64,000 nt of DNA from Arthrobacter mobilis (GCF_012395835.1 NZ_JAAZSQ010000015.1:37173-101172), one strand, 5' to 3'; positions 52,025-61,669 are shown, numbered from the stretch's first letter. Numbers and translations: made by a program. The notes: generated by a model not told the origin, from the sequence alone.

Positions 52025-53653
52025 TCAGGCTCGGGTGAAGCTGCCCAGCCCGGTCCGGTCGTAGTAGTCCAGCCTCACGCTGTCGGCCCGGCCTCCGCCG
52101 GGGGCGAAGATTGCCCCGGCCAGGCCGTTGGCGTTCTCTCCAATGGTCTCGAAGCTGAAGGTGTCGCCGTCGAAATGGCTCAGCCGGAACGTGGTGGGCC
52201 GTTCCGCCGGCCCCATGGTCATGGCCAGCCCGCCGTCGTCCTCGGCGACGGTCAGCGGCCCGTAGTAGGAATTGGCGTAGGTGCCCGTGTAGAAGCTGTT
52301 CGCCCGCGGCTGCACGGGGCGGGCGGGACGCTTGGAATAGTCGGTCTCCGGCTTGTCCGCCTCATCAATGTGCCGGAACACCTCGGCGGTGAACGCCAGC
52401 CAGTCCACGGTCGGCTCCCCGTGCTGGGCTATATCGAAGAACTCCGCGCCGATCGCCTCGGGGATGCCCTGCGGCCGCCCGTTGGTCAGCACCACAATGC
52501 CCAACTGTTCCCCCGGCAGCATCAGCACGGAGGTCGCGGCGCCGAGGTTGAAGGCCCCGGAGTGTCCCAGCTGCAGCCGGGCCTGGTCGTCATAGCTGAC
52601 GTTCCAACCCAGGCCGTAGAAATGCGCGCGGGCCGCCGGGGTGGCCGGCGGCCCGCTGATCGAGTGCGGCTCGCGGGTCACCAGAAGAGCCTGCTCGTCG
52701 ATGATCTGCCGGCCCGCGTAGCGGCCGTTGGCCAGTTGCAGGCGGATCCATGCGGCCAGGTCGCGCACCGAGGAACTGGCCCCGCCGGCCGGCGCCTCCG
52801 CATCGGCGTCGCGGACGTACCTGGCTTCCCACTTCCGGTTGCCCACCGGCACGTGGATCAGGGCCTTGTTGGCAGTCTGCTCGTAATGCGCGTGGCGATA
52901 GCTCGTGGAGGCCATGCCCAGGGGCCGGAACAGGACTTCCTCGGCCAGGTCCTCCCACGGCATGCCCATCGCGACGGCGGCCGCCTGGCCGGCCTCGGTG
53001 AAGCCGAAGTTGCTGTAGTTGTACGTGGCCCGGAACGGGTCCAGCGGCTGCTGGTCCAGGTGGGCGAGGATGTACTCCCGGTCGAAGCCGAGGTCCTCGA
53101 GCAGGTCTCCGGCCCCGGTGTGCAGGCCGCTCCGGTGGGAGAGCAGGTCCACGAACGTGGCGTGGCCGGTCACGTACGGATCCTTGAGCGCGAAGTCCGG
53201 ATTGTGCCGGACCACCGGGTCGGTCCAGTCGGCCTTCCCGCGGCCAACCACTCCGGCCACCACGGTGGAGGCCAGCGGCTTGGAGACCGAGGCGAGCTGG
53301 AACACTGTGTGGCCATCCACCCGGGCCGGCTTGCCGGCCTCCCGCACCCCGAAGCCCTGCGCGTACAGCACCTGGTCCCGGTAGACCACGGCCGCGGCGA
53401 TGCCGGGCACGCCGGTCTCCGCCATGGCGTGGTGGACCGAGCCGTCCAGCCGGGACAGGGCGTGGTCCACCTTGCGGCGGTCCAGCAGCGGCGGAACCTG
53501 CGGCGGCGGCGCGGGAAGCAGCGGCGGCGCCGTGCCGGCGTCGGTTTTTACGGCGGCGTGGGCGGCCGCGGGCGGCAGGACGGTGATCCCCGCCGCCCCG
53601 GCCCCGATGGTTTTGAGCAAGGTCCGGCGGTCCGGGAAGCTGGTTCCGGCCAT
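52025..53653 (-). CDS. Tat-exported serine hydrolase, beta-lactamase/esterase family
   Basis: 542 residues. A twin-arginine signal (DRRTLLKTIGAGAAGITVL, cleavage near AHA) precedes a Pro-rich linker, then a class C beta-lactamase-like domain with SVSK (nucleophile Ser, general base Lys) and YSN in YNYSNFGF; HSG in QLGHSGAFN stands for the KTG box. A C-terminal beta domain of about 130 residues (YTGTYANSYYGPLTV onward) completes it. Relatives are esterases, D-aminopeptidases or carboxypeptidases rather than drug-resistance enzymes. ATG 53653 follows AAGGGGA. Divergent from the membrane protein gene at 53906. Confidence 0.88.
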   Translation of the reverse strand: MAGTSFPDRRTLLKTIGAGAAGITVLPPAAAHAAVKTDAGTAPPLLPAPPPQVPPLLDRRKVDHALSRLDGSVHHAMAETGVPGIAAAVVYRDQVLYAQGFGVREAGKPARVDGHTVFQLASVSKPLASTVVAGVVGRGKADWTDPVVRHNPDFALKDPYVTGHATFVDLLSHRSGLHTGAGDLLEDLGFDREYILAHLDQQPLDPFRATYNYSNFGFTEAGQAAAVAMGMPWEDLAEEVLFRPLGMASTSYRHAHYEQTANKALIHVPVGNRKWEARYVRDADAEAPAGGASSSVRDLAAWIRLQLANGRYAGRQIIDEQALLVTREPHSISGPPATPAARAHFYGLGWNVSYDDQARLQLGHSGAFNLGAATSVLMLPGEQLGIVVLTNGRPQGIPEAIGAEFFDIAQHGEPTVDWLAFTAEVFRHIDEADKPETDYSKRPARPVQPRANSFYTGTYANSYYGPLTVAEDDGGLAMTMGPAERPTTFRLSHFDGDTFSFETIGENANGLAGAIFAPGGGRADSVRLDYYDRTGLGSFTRA

Positions 53654-53845
53654 GGGAATCCCCTTCAGCATGGACAATGATGATGCTCCGGTCCGCGCTG
53701 CCCCAGGACCACCAGGCTGAAGCCTTTCCTCCATGGTGGACCCTGCGGCCGGCGCCGACAATGAGTTCCGCGCGGCGGGGCACATCACCGCGGCAATCGC
53801 CGTCCTGGGCAGCTGCGGAAGCCTCTGGCAAGAAGTCATTGTTTT

Positions 53846-53874
53846 TTGACCTTGTGTCCAATATTGTTTACATC
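53846..53874 (+). promoter_or_regulatory. Promoter of the membrane protein/XRE/oxidoreductase operon
   Basis: TTGACC (53846-53851), 17-base spacer, TACATC (53869-53874). The palindrome CAATATTG (53859-53866) sits in the spacer and could bind the XRE repressor encoded in the operon. Confidence 0.45.
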
Positions 53875-53905
53875 ACGTCCCGCCAACCCGCCTTGGAGGA
53901 ATCAG

Positions 53906-54334
53906 ATGGCCCCGGAGGAACGAAGCGCCTGGATCATGCTGCTGGCCACGGTCGGCGCCTATGCGGCCTACCTCGTGGCCGTGCTCGGGCAGGCGGGCGG
54001 CCTCCCGCTCGCCGAGGTGCCCTACGTGCCGGCCATGCTGTTCTCGATCGGCGGGGCCATCGCGGCCTCGATCGTGCTGAACATCCTGGCCGCCGTCGCC
54101 CTGCGCGACGGGGCCGGCCGGAAGGACCAGCGGGACCGGGAGATCTACCGGTTCGGCGAGTATGCCGGCCAGTCCTTCCTGGTCCTGGGCGGCGTCGCGG
54201 CGCTGGTCATGGCGATGGCCGAACTGCCGCATTTCTGGATCGCCAACGCGGTTTATTTGGCGTTCGTCCTCTCCGCAGTACTGGCCTCCATCGCCAAGCT
54301 CACCGCCTACCGCCGGGGCCTGCCGGCATGGTGA
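53906..54334 (+). CDS. Small four-helix membrane protein
   Basis: 142 residues with four membrane helices (WIMLLATVGAYAAYLVAVLG, VPAMLFSIGGAIAASIVLNI, SFLVLGGVAALVMAMAEL, ANAVYLAFVLSAVLASIAKL) and a charged loop RKDQRDREIYRF. TTGGAGG precedes ATG 53906. It overlaps the XRE gene by 7 bases; pairs of such membrane proteins with small HTH proteins are common in Gram-positives and often of unknown function. No transport or catalytic motif seen. Confidence 0.78.
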   Translation: MAPEERSAWIMLLATVGAYAAYLVAVLGQAGGLPLAEVPYVPAMLFSIGGAIAASIVLNILAAVALRDGAGRKDQRDREIYRFGEYAGQSFLVLGGVAALVMAMAELPHFWIANAVYLAFVLSAVLASIAKLTAYRRGLPAW

Positions 54335-54561
54335 AGCCGACCAGGGTCACCAACCGGATCCGGCGGCTGCGGTTCGAGCACGGCGAGATGACCCAGGCCG
54401 AACTGGCGGAGCGCCTCGGCGTGACCCGCCAGACCGTCATAGCCATCGAGCAGGGCCGCTACTCGCCCTCGCTCGAAATGGCCTTCCAGATAGCCCGGGT
54501 GTTCGGCGTGCCGCTGGACGAGGTCTTCCACTACCCGGCCGGAGAAGGAGAAACCGAATGA
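54328..54561 (+). CDS. XRE-type small HTH regulator
   Basis: 77 residues, essentially one Cro/C1-type HTH: IRRLRFEHGEMTQAELAERL, then GVTRQTVIAIEQGRYSPSLE and ARVFGVPLDEVFHY. It matches the YozG-like family. Overlaps the membrane protein gene by 7 bases and the oxidoreductase gene by 4, so all three are coupled. Likely autoregulates the operon through the upstream promoter. Confidence 0.88.
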   Translation: MVKPTRVTNRIRRLRFEHGEMTQAELAERLGVTRQTVIAIEQGRYSPSLEMAFQIARVFGVPLDEVFHYPAGEGETE

Positions 54562-55532
54562 AAGCCATCCTGCAGGACACCTACGGATCCCCCGACGCGC
54601 TGCGCCTGGACGACGTCGACAAGCCGGAGGTGCGCGACGACGACGTGCTGGTCCGGGTGCAGGCTGCGGGGGTCGACGCCGGCGTCTGGCACCTGATGGC
54701 CGGCAAGCCCTACCTGCTGCGCCTGTTCGGGTTCGGCCTGCGCGCACCCAAGGTGCGCATCCGGGGACGGGACCTCGCCGGCACCGTCGCCGCCGTCGGC
54801 CGCAACGTCACCCGGTTCCGGCCCGGCGACGAGGTGTTCGGCACCTCCCTCGAGGGCAGCTACGCCGAGTACACCCGCACCGGTGAGGACCGGCTCGAGC
54901 CCAAGCCGGCGAACCTGACCTTCGGGCAGGCCGCGGCCGTGCCGGTATCCGCGTGCGCGGCCCTGCACGGCCTGCGCGACGCCGGCCGGCTGCGGCAGGG
55001 CCAGCACGTGCTCATCATCGGCGCCGGCGGCGGGGTCGGCACCTTCGCCGTCCAGCTGGCGAAGGCGTTCGGGGCAATCGTCACCGGGGTGTGCAGCACC
55101 GCGAAGGCGGAGCTGGTGCGCTCGACCGGCGCGGACCACGTCATCGACTACACCCGCGAGGACTTCGCCCACGGCGGGCACCGCTACGACCTGATCCTCG
55201 ACATCGCCGGCAACAACCCGCTCAAGCGCCTGCGGCGGGCCCTGGCTCCGGAAGGAACCCTCGTCATCGCCGGCGGCGAAGGCGGCGGCCGCATCCTCGG
55301 CGGCGTGGACCGCCAGCTGCGCGCGTCCCTGCTGTCGATGTTCACCCGGCAGAGAATGCTCGGGCTCATGTCCGCCGAGCGCCCCGAAGACCTCCGCGAC
55401 CTGCGGGAACTGATCGAAGCCGGCAAGCTCACCCCGGTGGTCGACCAAGCCTATCCGCTCGTCGAGGCGCCCGAGGCCATCCGGCGCCTGCACGCCGGGC
55501 AGGCCCGGGGAAAGCTCGTCGTCACGCTGTAA
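54558..55532 (+). CDS. Zinc-free MDR oxidoreductase (quinone oxidoreductase-like)
   Basis: 324 residues. GroES-like N-terminal half (KPEVRDDDVLVRVQAAGVDA) and Rossmann half with VLIIGAGGGVGTFAVQLAKAFG, the AxxGGVG-type NADPH site. The structural-zinc cysteines of alcohol dehydrogenases are absent. It would reduce quinones or enones with NADPH. ATG 54558 overlaps the XRE stop (ATGA). Third gene of the operon; converges on the LacI gene. Confidence 0.87.
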   Translation: MKAILQDTYGSPDALRLDDVDKPEVRDDDVLVRVQAAGVDAGVWHLMAGKPYLLRLFGFGLRAPKVRIRGRDLAGTVAAVGRNVTRFRPGDEVFGTSLEGSYAEYTRTGEDRLEPKPANLTFGQAAAVPVSACAALHGLRDAGRLRQGQHVLIIGAGGGVGTFAVQLAKAFGAIVTGVCSTAKAELVRSTGADHVIDYTREDFAHGGHRYDLILDIAGNNPLKRLRRALAPEGTLVIAGGEGGGRILGGVDRQLRASLLSMFTRQRMLGLMSAERPEDLRDLRELIEAGKLTPVVDQAYPLVEAPEAIRRLHAGQARGKLVVTL

Positions 55533-55565
55533 CAGCAGGACAACCGGGCCCCGCTCCTGCCGGCG

Positions 55566-56558
55566 CTACCTCGAGGGAGGAGCTGTGGTCCTGCGGATGA
55601 CCAGCTCGGTGGGGGCGGTGAAGGACAACTCCGCCTCCCGGCCGTTAATGAGCGCCACCACCATGCGGCCCGCCCTGAGCCCCTGGTCGCGCACCGACTG
55701 GTGGACGGTCGTCAGGTCCGTCAGCTCCGCCAGCGGATGGTCGTCGATTCCGATCACGGAGATATCTTCGGGCACGCGCAGGCCGGCCCTGCGGATGGTC
55801 CTGATGGCCCCCAGGGCGACCTCGTCCGAATGCGCATAGACGGCGGTCGGGGGCGCGGGCAGGGCCAGGAGCTGGGACATTGCCTCAGCGCCTTCGTTTC
55901 CGCCCCAGTTGACCGTCCGGACCAGCTCGGGCTCGGGGACCAGGCCGGCCGATGCCAGCGCCTGATAGTAGCCTTCGGAACGGCCCAGCGTGGCCGGCCA
56001 TCCGGGTTCATCGGGATCAACGGCGGCGATCATGCCGATACGGCGGTGGCCGAGGAAGATGAGATGGCCGACGGCCTTGCGGGCTGCCTCGGCGTCGTCG
56101 ATGCACACATAAGGGTAGGAGGCCATCTGGCCTCCGGAGGCGACGATGTGCACGCCCATGAGCTCCAGGCGCTGCTGCTCGGCCGCGGTAACCGGAAAGG
56201 CGACGGCCACCACCGCGTCCACCTTCCGGCGCGCCGGCAGCCGCTGGAAGAATTCACGCCGGTCCTCGGCTCCGCCCACATGGTAGAGCAGGACATCGAG
56301 GCCCGCTTCGCGCAGGGCGGCTTCGACCCCCTCGAGCATTTCGGCGAAAAACCAGCGGGCAATGTGGGGAACCACCACCGCCACCCGCCCGGTGGTGCCC
56401 GGGCGGAGCTTGGACGCTTCGGGAGAGACCACGTAGGCCAGCTGCTCGGCGACCTCCAGCACACGCTTCCTGGTGGCCTCGGCCACTCCCGGGGAGTTGT
56501 TCAGGGCCCGGGACACCGTACCCATGCCCACGCCGGCAAGGCGGGCAACATCGGCCAT
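55566..56558 (-). CDS. LacI family repressor of the glucoside operon
   Basis: 330 residues from ATG 56558 (GAAGG at 6 bases); GTG 56585 would add 9. HTH MADVARLAGVGMGTVSRALN followed by hinge and a sugar-binding domain (GRVAVVVPHIARWFFAEML, ISVIGIDDHPLAELTDLTTV). Divergent from the binding-protein gene. Two palindromic operators of the GGAAACGTTTCC type lie in the shared intergenic region, so it likely represses the sugar operon and itself until an inducing sugar binds. Confidence 0.92.
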   Translation of the reverse strand: MADVARLAGVGMGTVSRALNNSPGVAEATRKRVLEVAEQLAYVVSPEASKLRPGTTGRVAVVVPHIARWFFAEMLEGVEAALREAGLDVLLYHVGGAEDRREFFQRLPARRKVDAVVAVAFPVTAAEQQRLELMGVHIVASGGQMASYPYVCIDDAEAARKAVGHLIFLGHRRIGMIAAVDPDEPGWPATLGRSEGYYQALASAGLVPEPELVRTVNWGGNEGAEAMSQLLALPAPPTAVYAHSDEVALGAIRTIRRAGLRVPEDISVIGIDDHPLAELTDLTTVHQSVRDQGLRAGRMVVALINGREAELSFTAPTELVIRRTTAPPSR

Positions 56559-56602
56559 ATTGACCTTCGACGCGGTTCCAGTCACACCAGAAACGTAGCA
56601 CG

Positions 56603-56618
56603 TTGGAAACGTTTCTGG
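56603..56618. promoter_or_regulatory. LacI operator O2 (repressor side)
   Basis: TTGGAAACGTTTCTGG, 14 of 16 symmetrical with the core GGAAACGTTTC of LacI-family sites. Located 44 bases before the LacI start codon. Confidence 0.75.
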
Positions 56619-56679
56619 AACGGAAAGAGCCCGGAACACCCGTAAATTCCGCGGTTTCACGGCAATCCATGGAAAAAGC

Positions 56680-56709
56680 TTGACCTGCGTCACATCATGC
56701 CCCAATACT
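56680..56709 (+). promoter_or_regulatory. Promoter of the glucoside operon
   Basis: TTGACC (56680-56685), 18-base spacer, AATACT (56704-56709). The operator begins 3 bases downstream of the -10, over the transcription start. Confidence 0.6.
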
Positions 56710-56711
56710 TG

Positions 56712-56727
56712 TTGGAAACGTTTCCAA
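56712..56727. promoter_or_regulatory. LacI operator O1
   Basis: TTGGAAACGTTTCCAA, a perfect 16-bp palindrome with the LacI-family central CG. It overlaps the start of transcription of the sugar operon. Confidence 0.85.
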
Positions 56728-56817
56728 AACACAGGCCACACATGCTGCCTAATGGGGACGGAGCCGCAGCGGACACATGCTGCGGCGGTCGCAGACCCTC
56801 GAGCTTCTGGAGAAAAC

Positions 56818-58182
56818 ATGTCACGAAGTGGTGCCCGCGCTGCCGCCGGCGGAAGGAAAACCAGGACGGCTGCAGCGGTGCTCGCTACCGCTGCCGGACT
56901 GGCGCTCACTGCCTGCGCCCCGGGCGGATCGGCGCCGGCCGCCACCCCCCGGGCGGCGGTGAGCACGGAGATCGGGACCGAACAGATCGAGCTCTCCCTG
57001 TACAACTCGCAGGGCAGCAAGGCCAAGACCGAAGCCCTGATCAAGGGTTTCGAAGCCGAACACCCGAACATCGACATCACCGCTCGGTACGATCCGGACA
57101 ATGTGGTCAGCCAGAACCTGCCGCGGCTGCTGTCCTCGCCGGACTCCCCCGACCTCGCGCTGTCCACCGGCGCGGTGGTGGACAACGTCAGGAAGGGCCT
57201 GCTGGTGAACCTGGAGCCGTATGCCGAGGCCTACGGCTGGGACGCACTACCCTCCTCCCAGCTGGCCTCGGCGAGGGTGTCCGCCGAGGGCATCCAGGGA
57301 CAGGGATCGCTGTACGCCATGCCGGACGGCTTCACACTCACCGGCATGTTCTACAACAAGCAGCTGGCCGCGAAGCTCGGGATGGACAAGCCGCCGGCGA
57401 GCGTGGCCGAACTCGAGGCATTGCTCGCCAAGGCGAAGGACGCCGGCATCACCCCCATCATGACCGCAGGCCAGCTCGGTCTCGGGACCACTGCGTACCA
57501 GGACCTGCTGAACAACGAACTGGGACCGCAGAAGGTCAACGAATGGATCTACCGCGTCCCGGGCTCCACCATCGACAATGCGGACGGGGTCCGTGCCGCG
57601 CAGACGCTGAAGAAGTGGGTGGACGCCGGCTACTTCAACGACGATGCCAACGGCACGTCCCAGGACGCGTCCTACAGCCGTTTTGCCGACGGGGAAGCCT
57701 TGTTCATGTTCCAGGGGAACTGGGCGGTACCGATCCTCGCGCCCGGCATGAAGGACAACCTGGGCTTCGCCCTCTTCCCGCCGGTCGAAGAAGGAGGCCC
57801 CGTGGCCGCCATGTCGGGGCCCGCCTCGCCGTTCGCCATTTCCGCGCAATCGGAGCACCCCGATGCCGCGGCGGCCTTCCTGGACTGGCTCCGCAGCGAC
57901 GAGGCCCGCCGGATCGCCGTCGACAACGGCCTGGCCCCGGTCGGCACCGCCGACCAGGAACTGCCGCCGGTCAAGGCCGGCACCGTCGAGGAGGCCGTCC
58001 AGCAGGGCTTCCGGCAGTTGTCCGCGGACAACGGCCTGGTCGACTTCGTCCAGAACGCCACGGCGGGAATCCAGGTCAATGCCTGGAACCCCGAGAGCCA
58101 GCGCCTGTTCGGCGGCCAGGCGTCCCCGCAGGAATTCGTCACCGCCGTCCAGCGCGTCTACGAATCGGAACTGGGCAAGTGA
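56818..58182 (+). CDS. Sugar ABC transporter substrate-binding lipoprotein
   Basis: 454 residues. Signal peptide ends in a canonical lipobox LALTAC, anchoring the protein outside the membrane. The mature part is an extracellular solute-binding protein of the maltose/oligosaccharide type (ALIKGFEAEHPNIDITARY, YAMPDGFTLTGMFYNKQLAA, GEALFMFQGNWAVPIL). GGAGA precedes ATG 56818. First gene of the LacI-controlled operon. Next to an alpha-glucosidase, the ligand is probably an alpha-glucoside. Confidence 0.92.
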   Translation: MSRSGARAAAGGRKTRTAAAVLATAAGLALTACAPGGSAPAATPRAAVSTEIGTEQIELSLYNSQGSKAKTEALIKGFEAEHPNIDITARYDPDNVVSQNLPRLLSSPDSPDLALSTGAVVDNVRKGLLVNLEPYAEAYGWDALPSSQLASARVSAEGIQGQGSLYAMPDGFTLTGMFYNKQLAAKLGMDKPPASVAELEALLAKAKDAGITPIMTAGQLGLGTTAYQDLLNNELGPQKVNEWIYRVPGSTIDNADGVRAAQTLKKWVDAGYFNDDANGTSQDASYSRFADGEALFMFQGNWAVPILAPGMKDNLGFALFPPVEEGGPVAAMSGPASPFAISAQSEHPDAAAAFLDWLRSDEARRIAVDNGLAPVGTADQELPPVKAGTVEEAVQQGFRQLSADNGLVDFVQNATAGIQVNAWNPESQRLFGGQASPQEFVTAVQRVYESELGK

Positions 58183-59150
58183 CCGCCGGGACGGATCTGC
58201 GAGTGCCCGCCGGGAACATGGCCGCCCAAGCCGCGGCGCCGGCCGCCGGCCGCCGGGGGCAGGACACGCCCCGCACCCGGCGGCGCCGGAAGGCCAGGGC
58301 CTGGACCGGCTGGCTGTTCGCGCTGCCGGCCCTGGTGATGTACGGGGTCTTCGTCCTCCTCCCGCTGTGCTCAAGCCTGCAGTACTCGCTGTATGACTGG
58401 GACGGCATCACCGCCGCCAAATGGGTCGGCCTGGCGAACTACGTCCAGGTCCTGACCGATCCCCGGCTGGTGGAACCGATCCTCCACGCGTTCATCTTCA
58501 TCATCTTCTTCAGCATCATTCCCGTCTGCGGCGGGCTGGTGATCGCCTCGATCATCAAGGACCTGAAATCCAAGGCCTTCGGCACCGCGGCCCGGATCCT
58601 GCTGTTCATTCCGCAGATCATCCCCGCGGCGGCCGCCGCCGTGGCCTGGGTGTGGATGTATTCCTCCGACGGCGTGGTCAACCAGCTGCTGCGCGGCGCA
58701 GGCCTCGGCGGGATGGCGCGGGCCTGGCTCGGCGACTTCGACTGGGCGCTTCCGGCCGTGGGGATCATCGGGACCTGGCTCGGCATCGGCCTGTGCACGA
58801 TCCTGCTGATCGCCGGGATCGGGAAAATCGACAGTTCCCTCTACGAGGCGGCGCGCCTGGACGGGGCGGGCTGGTTCCAGGAATTCCGCGCCGTCACGCT
58901 GCCCGGGCTGCGGTCGGAAATCGGCGTGTGCATCACGATCACGACCATCGCCGCCCTGGCCAGCTTCGATGCAGTCTTTATGTCCACCCAGGGCGGGCCG
59001 GGTCACTCCACCATGGTTCCCGGAGTCGCCATCTACCGGCTCGCCTTCGTGGAAAACAACATCGGGCTGGCCTCGGCCATGGCCATCGTGCTGGTCCTGC
59101 TGGTCCTGCTCGTCGTCGGCCCGCTCCAGCGGCTGTTCAAGGAGAAATAA
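58179..59150 (+). CDS. ABC sugar permease (MalF-like)
   Basis: 323 residues, six membrane segments after an Arg-rich tail (RRGQDTPRTRRRRKARAWTG). The EAA loop is YEAARLDGAGWFQEFRAVTL. GTG 58179 overlaps the binding-protein stop (GTGA); ATG 58218 is a possible later start. Forms the membrane channel with the next gene. Confidence 0.92.
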   Translation: MTAGTDLRVPAGNMAAQAAAPAAGRRGQDTPRTRRRRKARAWTGWLFALPALVMYGVFVLLPLCSSLQYSLYDWDGITAAKWVGLANYVQVLTDPRLVEPILHAFIFIIFFSIIPVCGGLVIASIIKDLKSKAFGTAARILLFIPQIIPAAAAAVAWVWMYSSDGVVNQLLRGAGLGGMARAWLGDFDWALPAVGIIGTWLGIGLCTILLIAGIGKIDSSLYEAARLDGAGWFQEFRAVTLPGLRSEIGVCITITTIAALASFDAVFMSTQGGPGHSTMVPGVAIYRLAFVENNIGLASAMAIVLVLLVLLVVGPLQRLFKEK

Positions 59151-59151
59151 G

Positions 59152-59973
59152 ATGCGCACCGCAACCCGGAACTATGCCGGCACCGCCATGCTGGTACTGG
59201 TGATGCTCTTCTGCATCCTTCCGATCCTGAGCATGCTCTCCGCCGCCCTGCAGCCGCAGGGAACGGTGCCGATGGGCATCAGCTGGCCGAGCAATCCGCA
59301 ATGGGGCAACTTCGCCGACGCCTGGAACGTTGCGAACATTTCCGTGCTCCTGCGCTCGAGCGCCGTCCTGGTGCTCGGCGTCGTGCCGGTCTCCGTGCTG
59401 ATTTCCACCATGGCCGCCTACGCCCTGGCCCAGCTGCACCTCCCCGGCGGCAAGATCTTCTACGTCCTGCTGCTGGTCGGGCTGACGCTGCCCTTTGAGG
59501 TGACGATCATTCCGCTCTACTACCAGATCCGGGACATGGGGCTGCTCAACACCCAGCCGGGCCTGATCCTGCCGCTGATCGGCCTGAACATGCCGTTCGC
59601 CATCTTCTGGATGCGCGCACACTTCAGCTCCGTCCCGGCCGAACTCTCCGAAGCGGCCAGCATGGACGGGGCCGGCAGCTGGACGTCGTTCCGCAGGATC
59701 CACCTTCCGCTGGCCGTTCCCGCCATCGCGTCCCTGGCGCTGCTGATGTTCCTCTCCACCTGGAACCAGTTCCTGCTGGCCATCATCCTCATCCAGGACC
59801 CGGACAAACGCACCATGGCCGGCGCCCTGCAGAACTTCGTGGGCGAACACGGCTCGGACCTGGTCCTGCTCAACGCCGGGGCGCTGCTGATCATGGCCCC
59901 GACCGTCATCGTCTTCCTCATCCTCCAGCGCCACTTCATCAAGGCCCTGCTCGCCGGCTCCGTCAAGGGCTGA
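59152..59973 (+). CDS. ABC sugar permease (MalG-like)
   Basis: 273 residues, six membrane segments. EAA loop SEAASMDGAGSWTSFRRIHL contacts the ATPase. The AAGGAGA ribosome site lies within the end of the preceding permease gene, one base from its stop. Partner of the MalF-like protein. Confidence 0.93.
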   Translation: MRTATRNYAGTAMLVLVMLFCILPILSMLSAALQPQGTVPMGISWPSNPQWGNFADAWNVANISVLLRSSAVLVLGVVPVSVLISTMAAYALAQLHLPGGKIFYVLLLVGLTLPFEVTIIPLYYQIRDMGLLNTQPGLILPLIGLNMPFAIFWMRAHFSSVPAELSEAASMDGAGSWTSFRRIHLPLAVPAIASLALLMFLSTWNQFLLAIILIQDPDKRTMAGALQNFVGEHGSDLVLLNAGALLIMAPTVIVFLILQRHFIKALLAGSVKG

Positions 59974-60019
59974 ACACCCGGCCGCTTTAGCCATCCCCAA
60001 TGTGAAGGATCCACTCCCC

Positions 60020-61669
60020 ATGAACAAGACCCCCACCCAGTCCGCCCTCGCCTGCGATCCCGACTGGTGGCGCCAGGCCTCCGTCTACCAGGTCTACCCG
60101 CGCAGCTTCGCCGACGCGGACAATGACGGCCTGGGGGACCTCAAAGGCGTCACCTCGCGCATCCCCTACCTGGCGTCCCTGGGCATCGACGCCGTCTGGC
60201 TCAGCCCCTTCTACCCTTCGGCCCTGGCGGACGGCGGCTACGACGTGGACGACTACCGCGCCGTCGATCCCCGGCTGGGCACGCTGGACGACTTCGATGA
60301 GATGGTTGCCGGACTGCATGCCGCCGGCATCCGGCTCATCGTGGACATCGTGCCCAACCACTCCTCGGACCGGCACGCCTGGTTCCGCGAGGCGCTGGCC
60401 GCAGCACCGGGCTCGCCGGAACGGGACCGCTACATCTTCAGGGACGGCACCGGGCCCGGCGGGTCCCTGCCGCCCTCCGACTGGGTTTCCCATTTCGGCG
60501 GTGCTGCCTGGACCCGGGTGCCGGACGGCCAGTGGTATCTGCACCTCTTCGCCCGCGAACAGCCTGATTTCAACTGGGACAATCCCGAGGTGCGCGAGGA
60601 CTTCCTGCGGACCCTGCGGTTCTGGTCCGACCGCGGCGTGGACGGTTTCCGCGTCGACGTCGCCCACGGCCTGGCCAAGGACCTGAGCGAGCCCCTGCGC
60701 AGCAAACCCACCACCTCGGTGCCGCTGACCCAGCACGATGGCAACGACCCGCTCTTCGACCGCGACGAAGTGCACGAGATCTTCAGCCAGTGGCGGGCCG
60801 TGCTCAATGAATACAACCCGCCGCGTGCTGCAGTGGCGGAGGCCTGGGCACCGACGGTGGCGCGGCGAGCCCTGTACGCCCGCCCGACCGAACTCGGGCA
60901 GGCCTTCAACTTCGACTTGCTTGAAGCCGGCTGGGACGCGGCCGCGTTCCGCGCCGTCATCGGCGCCAACCTGGCCGAGGCCGAGCTGTCCGGGGCCTCC
61001 TCGACCTGGGTCCTGTCCAACCACGACGTCGTCCGCCACGCCTCCCGGTACGGCCTCCCGCAGGGCCGGGACCTGCGGGAGTGGCTGCTGACCGGCGGAC
61101 AGGACCCCGTCGAGGACCGCGCCACCGGGCAGGGCCGCGCCCGGGCTGCAGCCCTGCTCATGCTCGCCCTGCCCGGGTCCGCCTACCTGTACCAGGGCGA
61201 GGAACTCGGCTTGTTCGAAGTCGCCGACCTGCCCTCCGGCGTACTCCAGGACCCCATCTGGAGACGCACCGGAAACCGCGAAAAGGGCAGGGACGGCTGC
61301 CGCGTGCCGCTTCCTTGGAACGCCGGCCTGCCGTTCTTCGGCTTCGGCGACGCCGTCCCCCACCTGCCCCAGCCCGAATGGTTCGCCGACCATGCGGCCG
61401 ACCGGCAGCACGGGGACCCCGCGTCCACGCTCGAACTGTACCGGGCCGCCCTGCGGCTGCGCCGCGAACTGCAGACCGGGGAAAAACTGGAGTGGATCGA
61501 CCATCCGGATCCCTCGGTGCTGCACTTCGCCCGCCCAGGCGGCTGGCACAGCATCACCAACTTCAGCACCGGCCCCGTCCAGCTGCCCCCGGGAAACCTG
61601 GTCCTGGCCAGCGGACCCGCCGGCGACGGGACCCTGCCCGCGGACACCACGGCCTGGGTCCTCGAGTAG
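60020..61669 (+). CDS. GH13 alpha-glucosidase
   Basis: 549 residues, cytoplasmic. GH13 conserved regions: DIVPNHSSDRHAWF, GFRVDVAHG with nucleophile Asp213, AVAEAWAP with acid/base Glu274, and VLSNHDVVRH with His335-Asp336. The QPDFNWDNPEVR segment is typical of oligo-1,6-glucosidase/trehalose-6-phosphate hydrolase/alpha-glucosidase branches. ATG 60020 has GAAGGA upstream. It follows the permeases by 46 bases, so it probably hydrolyses the imported glucoside to glucose. Confidence 0.92.
   Translation: MNKTPTQSALACDPDWWRQASVYQVYPRSFADADNDGLGDLKGVTSRIPYLASLGIDAVWLSPFYPSALADGGYDVDDYRAVDPRLGTLDDFDEMVAGLHAAGIRLIVDIVPNHSSDRHAWFREALAAAPGSPERDRYIFRDGTGPGGSLPPSDWVSHFGGAAWTRVPDGQWYLHLFAREQPDFNWDNPEVREDFLRTLRFWSDRGVDGFRVDVAHGLAKDLSEPLRSKPTTSVPLTQHDGNDPLFDRDEVHEIFSQWRAVLNEYNPPRAAVAEAWAPTVARRALYARPTELGQAFNFDLLEAGWDAAAFRAVIGANLAEAELSGASSTWVLSNHDVVRHASRYGLPQGRDLREWLLTGGQDPVEDRATGQGRARAAALLMLALPGSAYLYQGEELGLFEVADLPSGVLQDPIWRRTGNREKGRDGCRVPLPWNAGLPFFGFGDAVPHLPQPEWFADHAADRQHGDPASTLELYRAALRLRRELQTGEKLEWIDHPDPSVLHFARPGGWHSITNFSTGPVQLPPGNLVLASGPAGDGTLPADTTAWVLE

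Noticed and set aside
52025..53653. Antibiotic-resistance beta-lactamase
   Set aside because: Tat signal, SVSK with HSG in place of KTG and a long extra domain fit the esterase/peptidase branch rather than a resistance enzyme.
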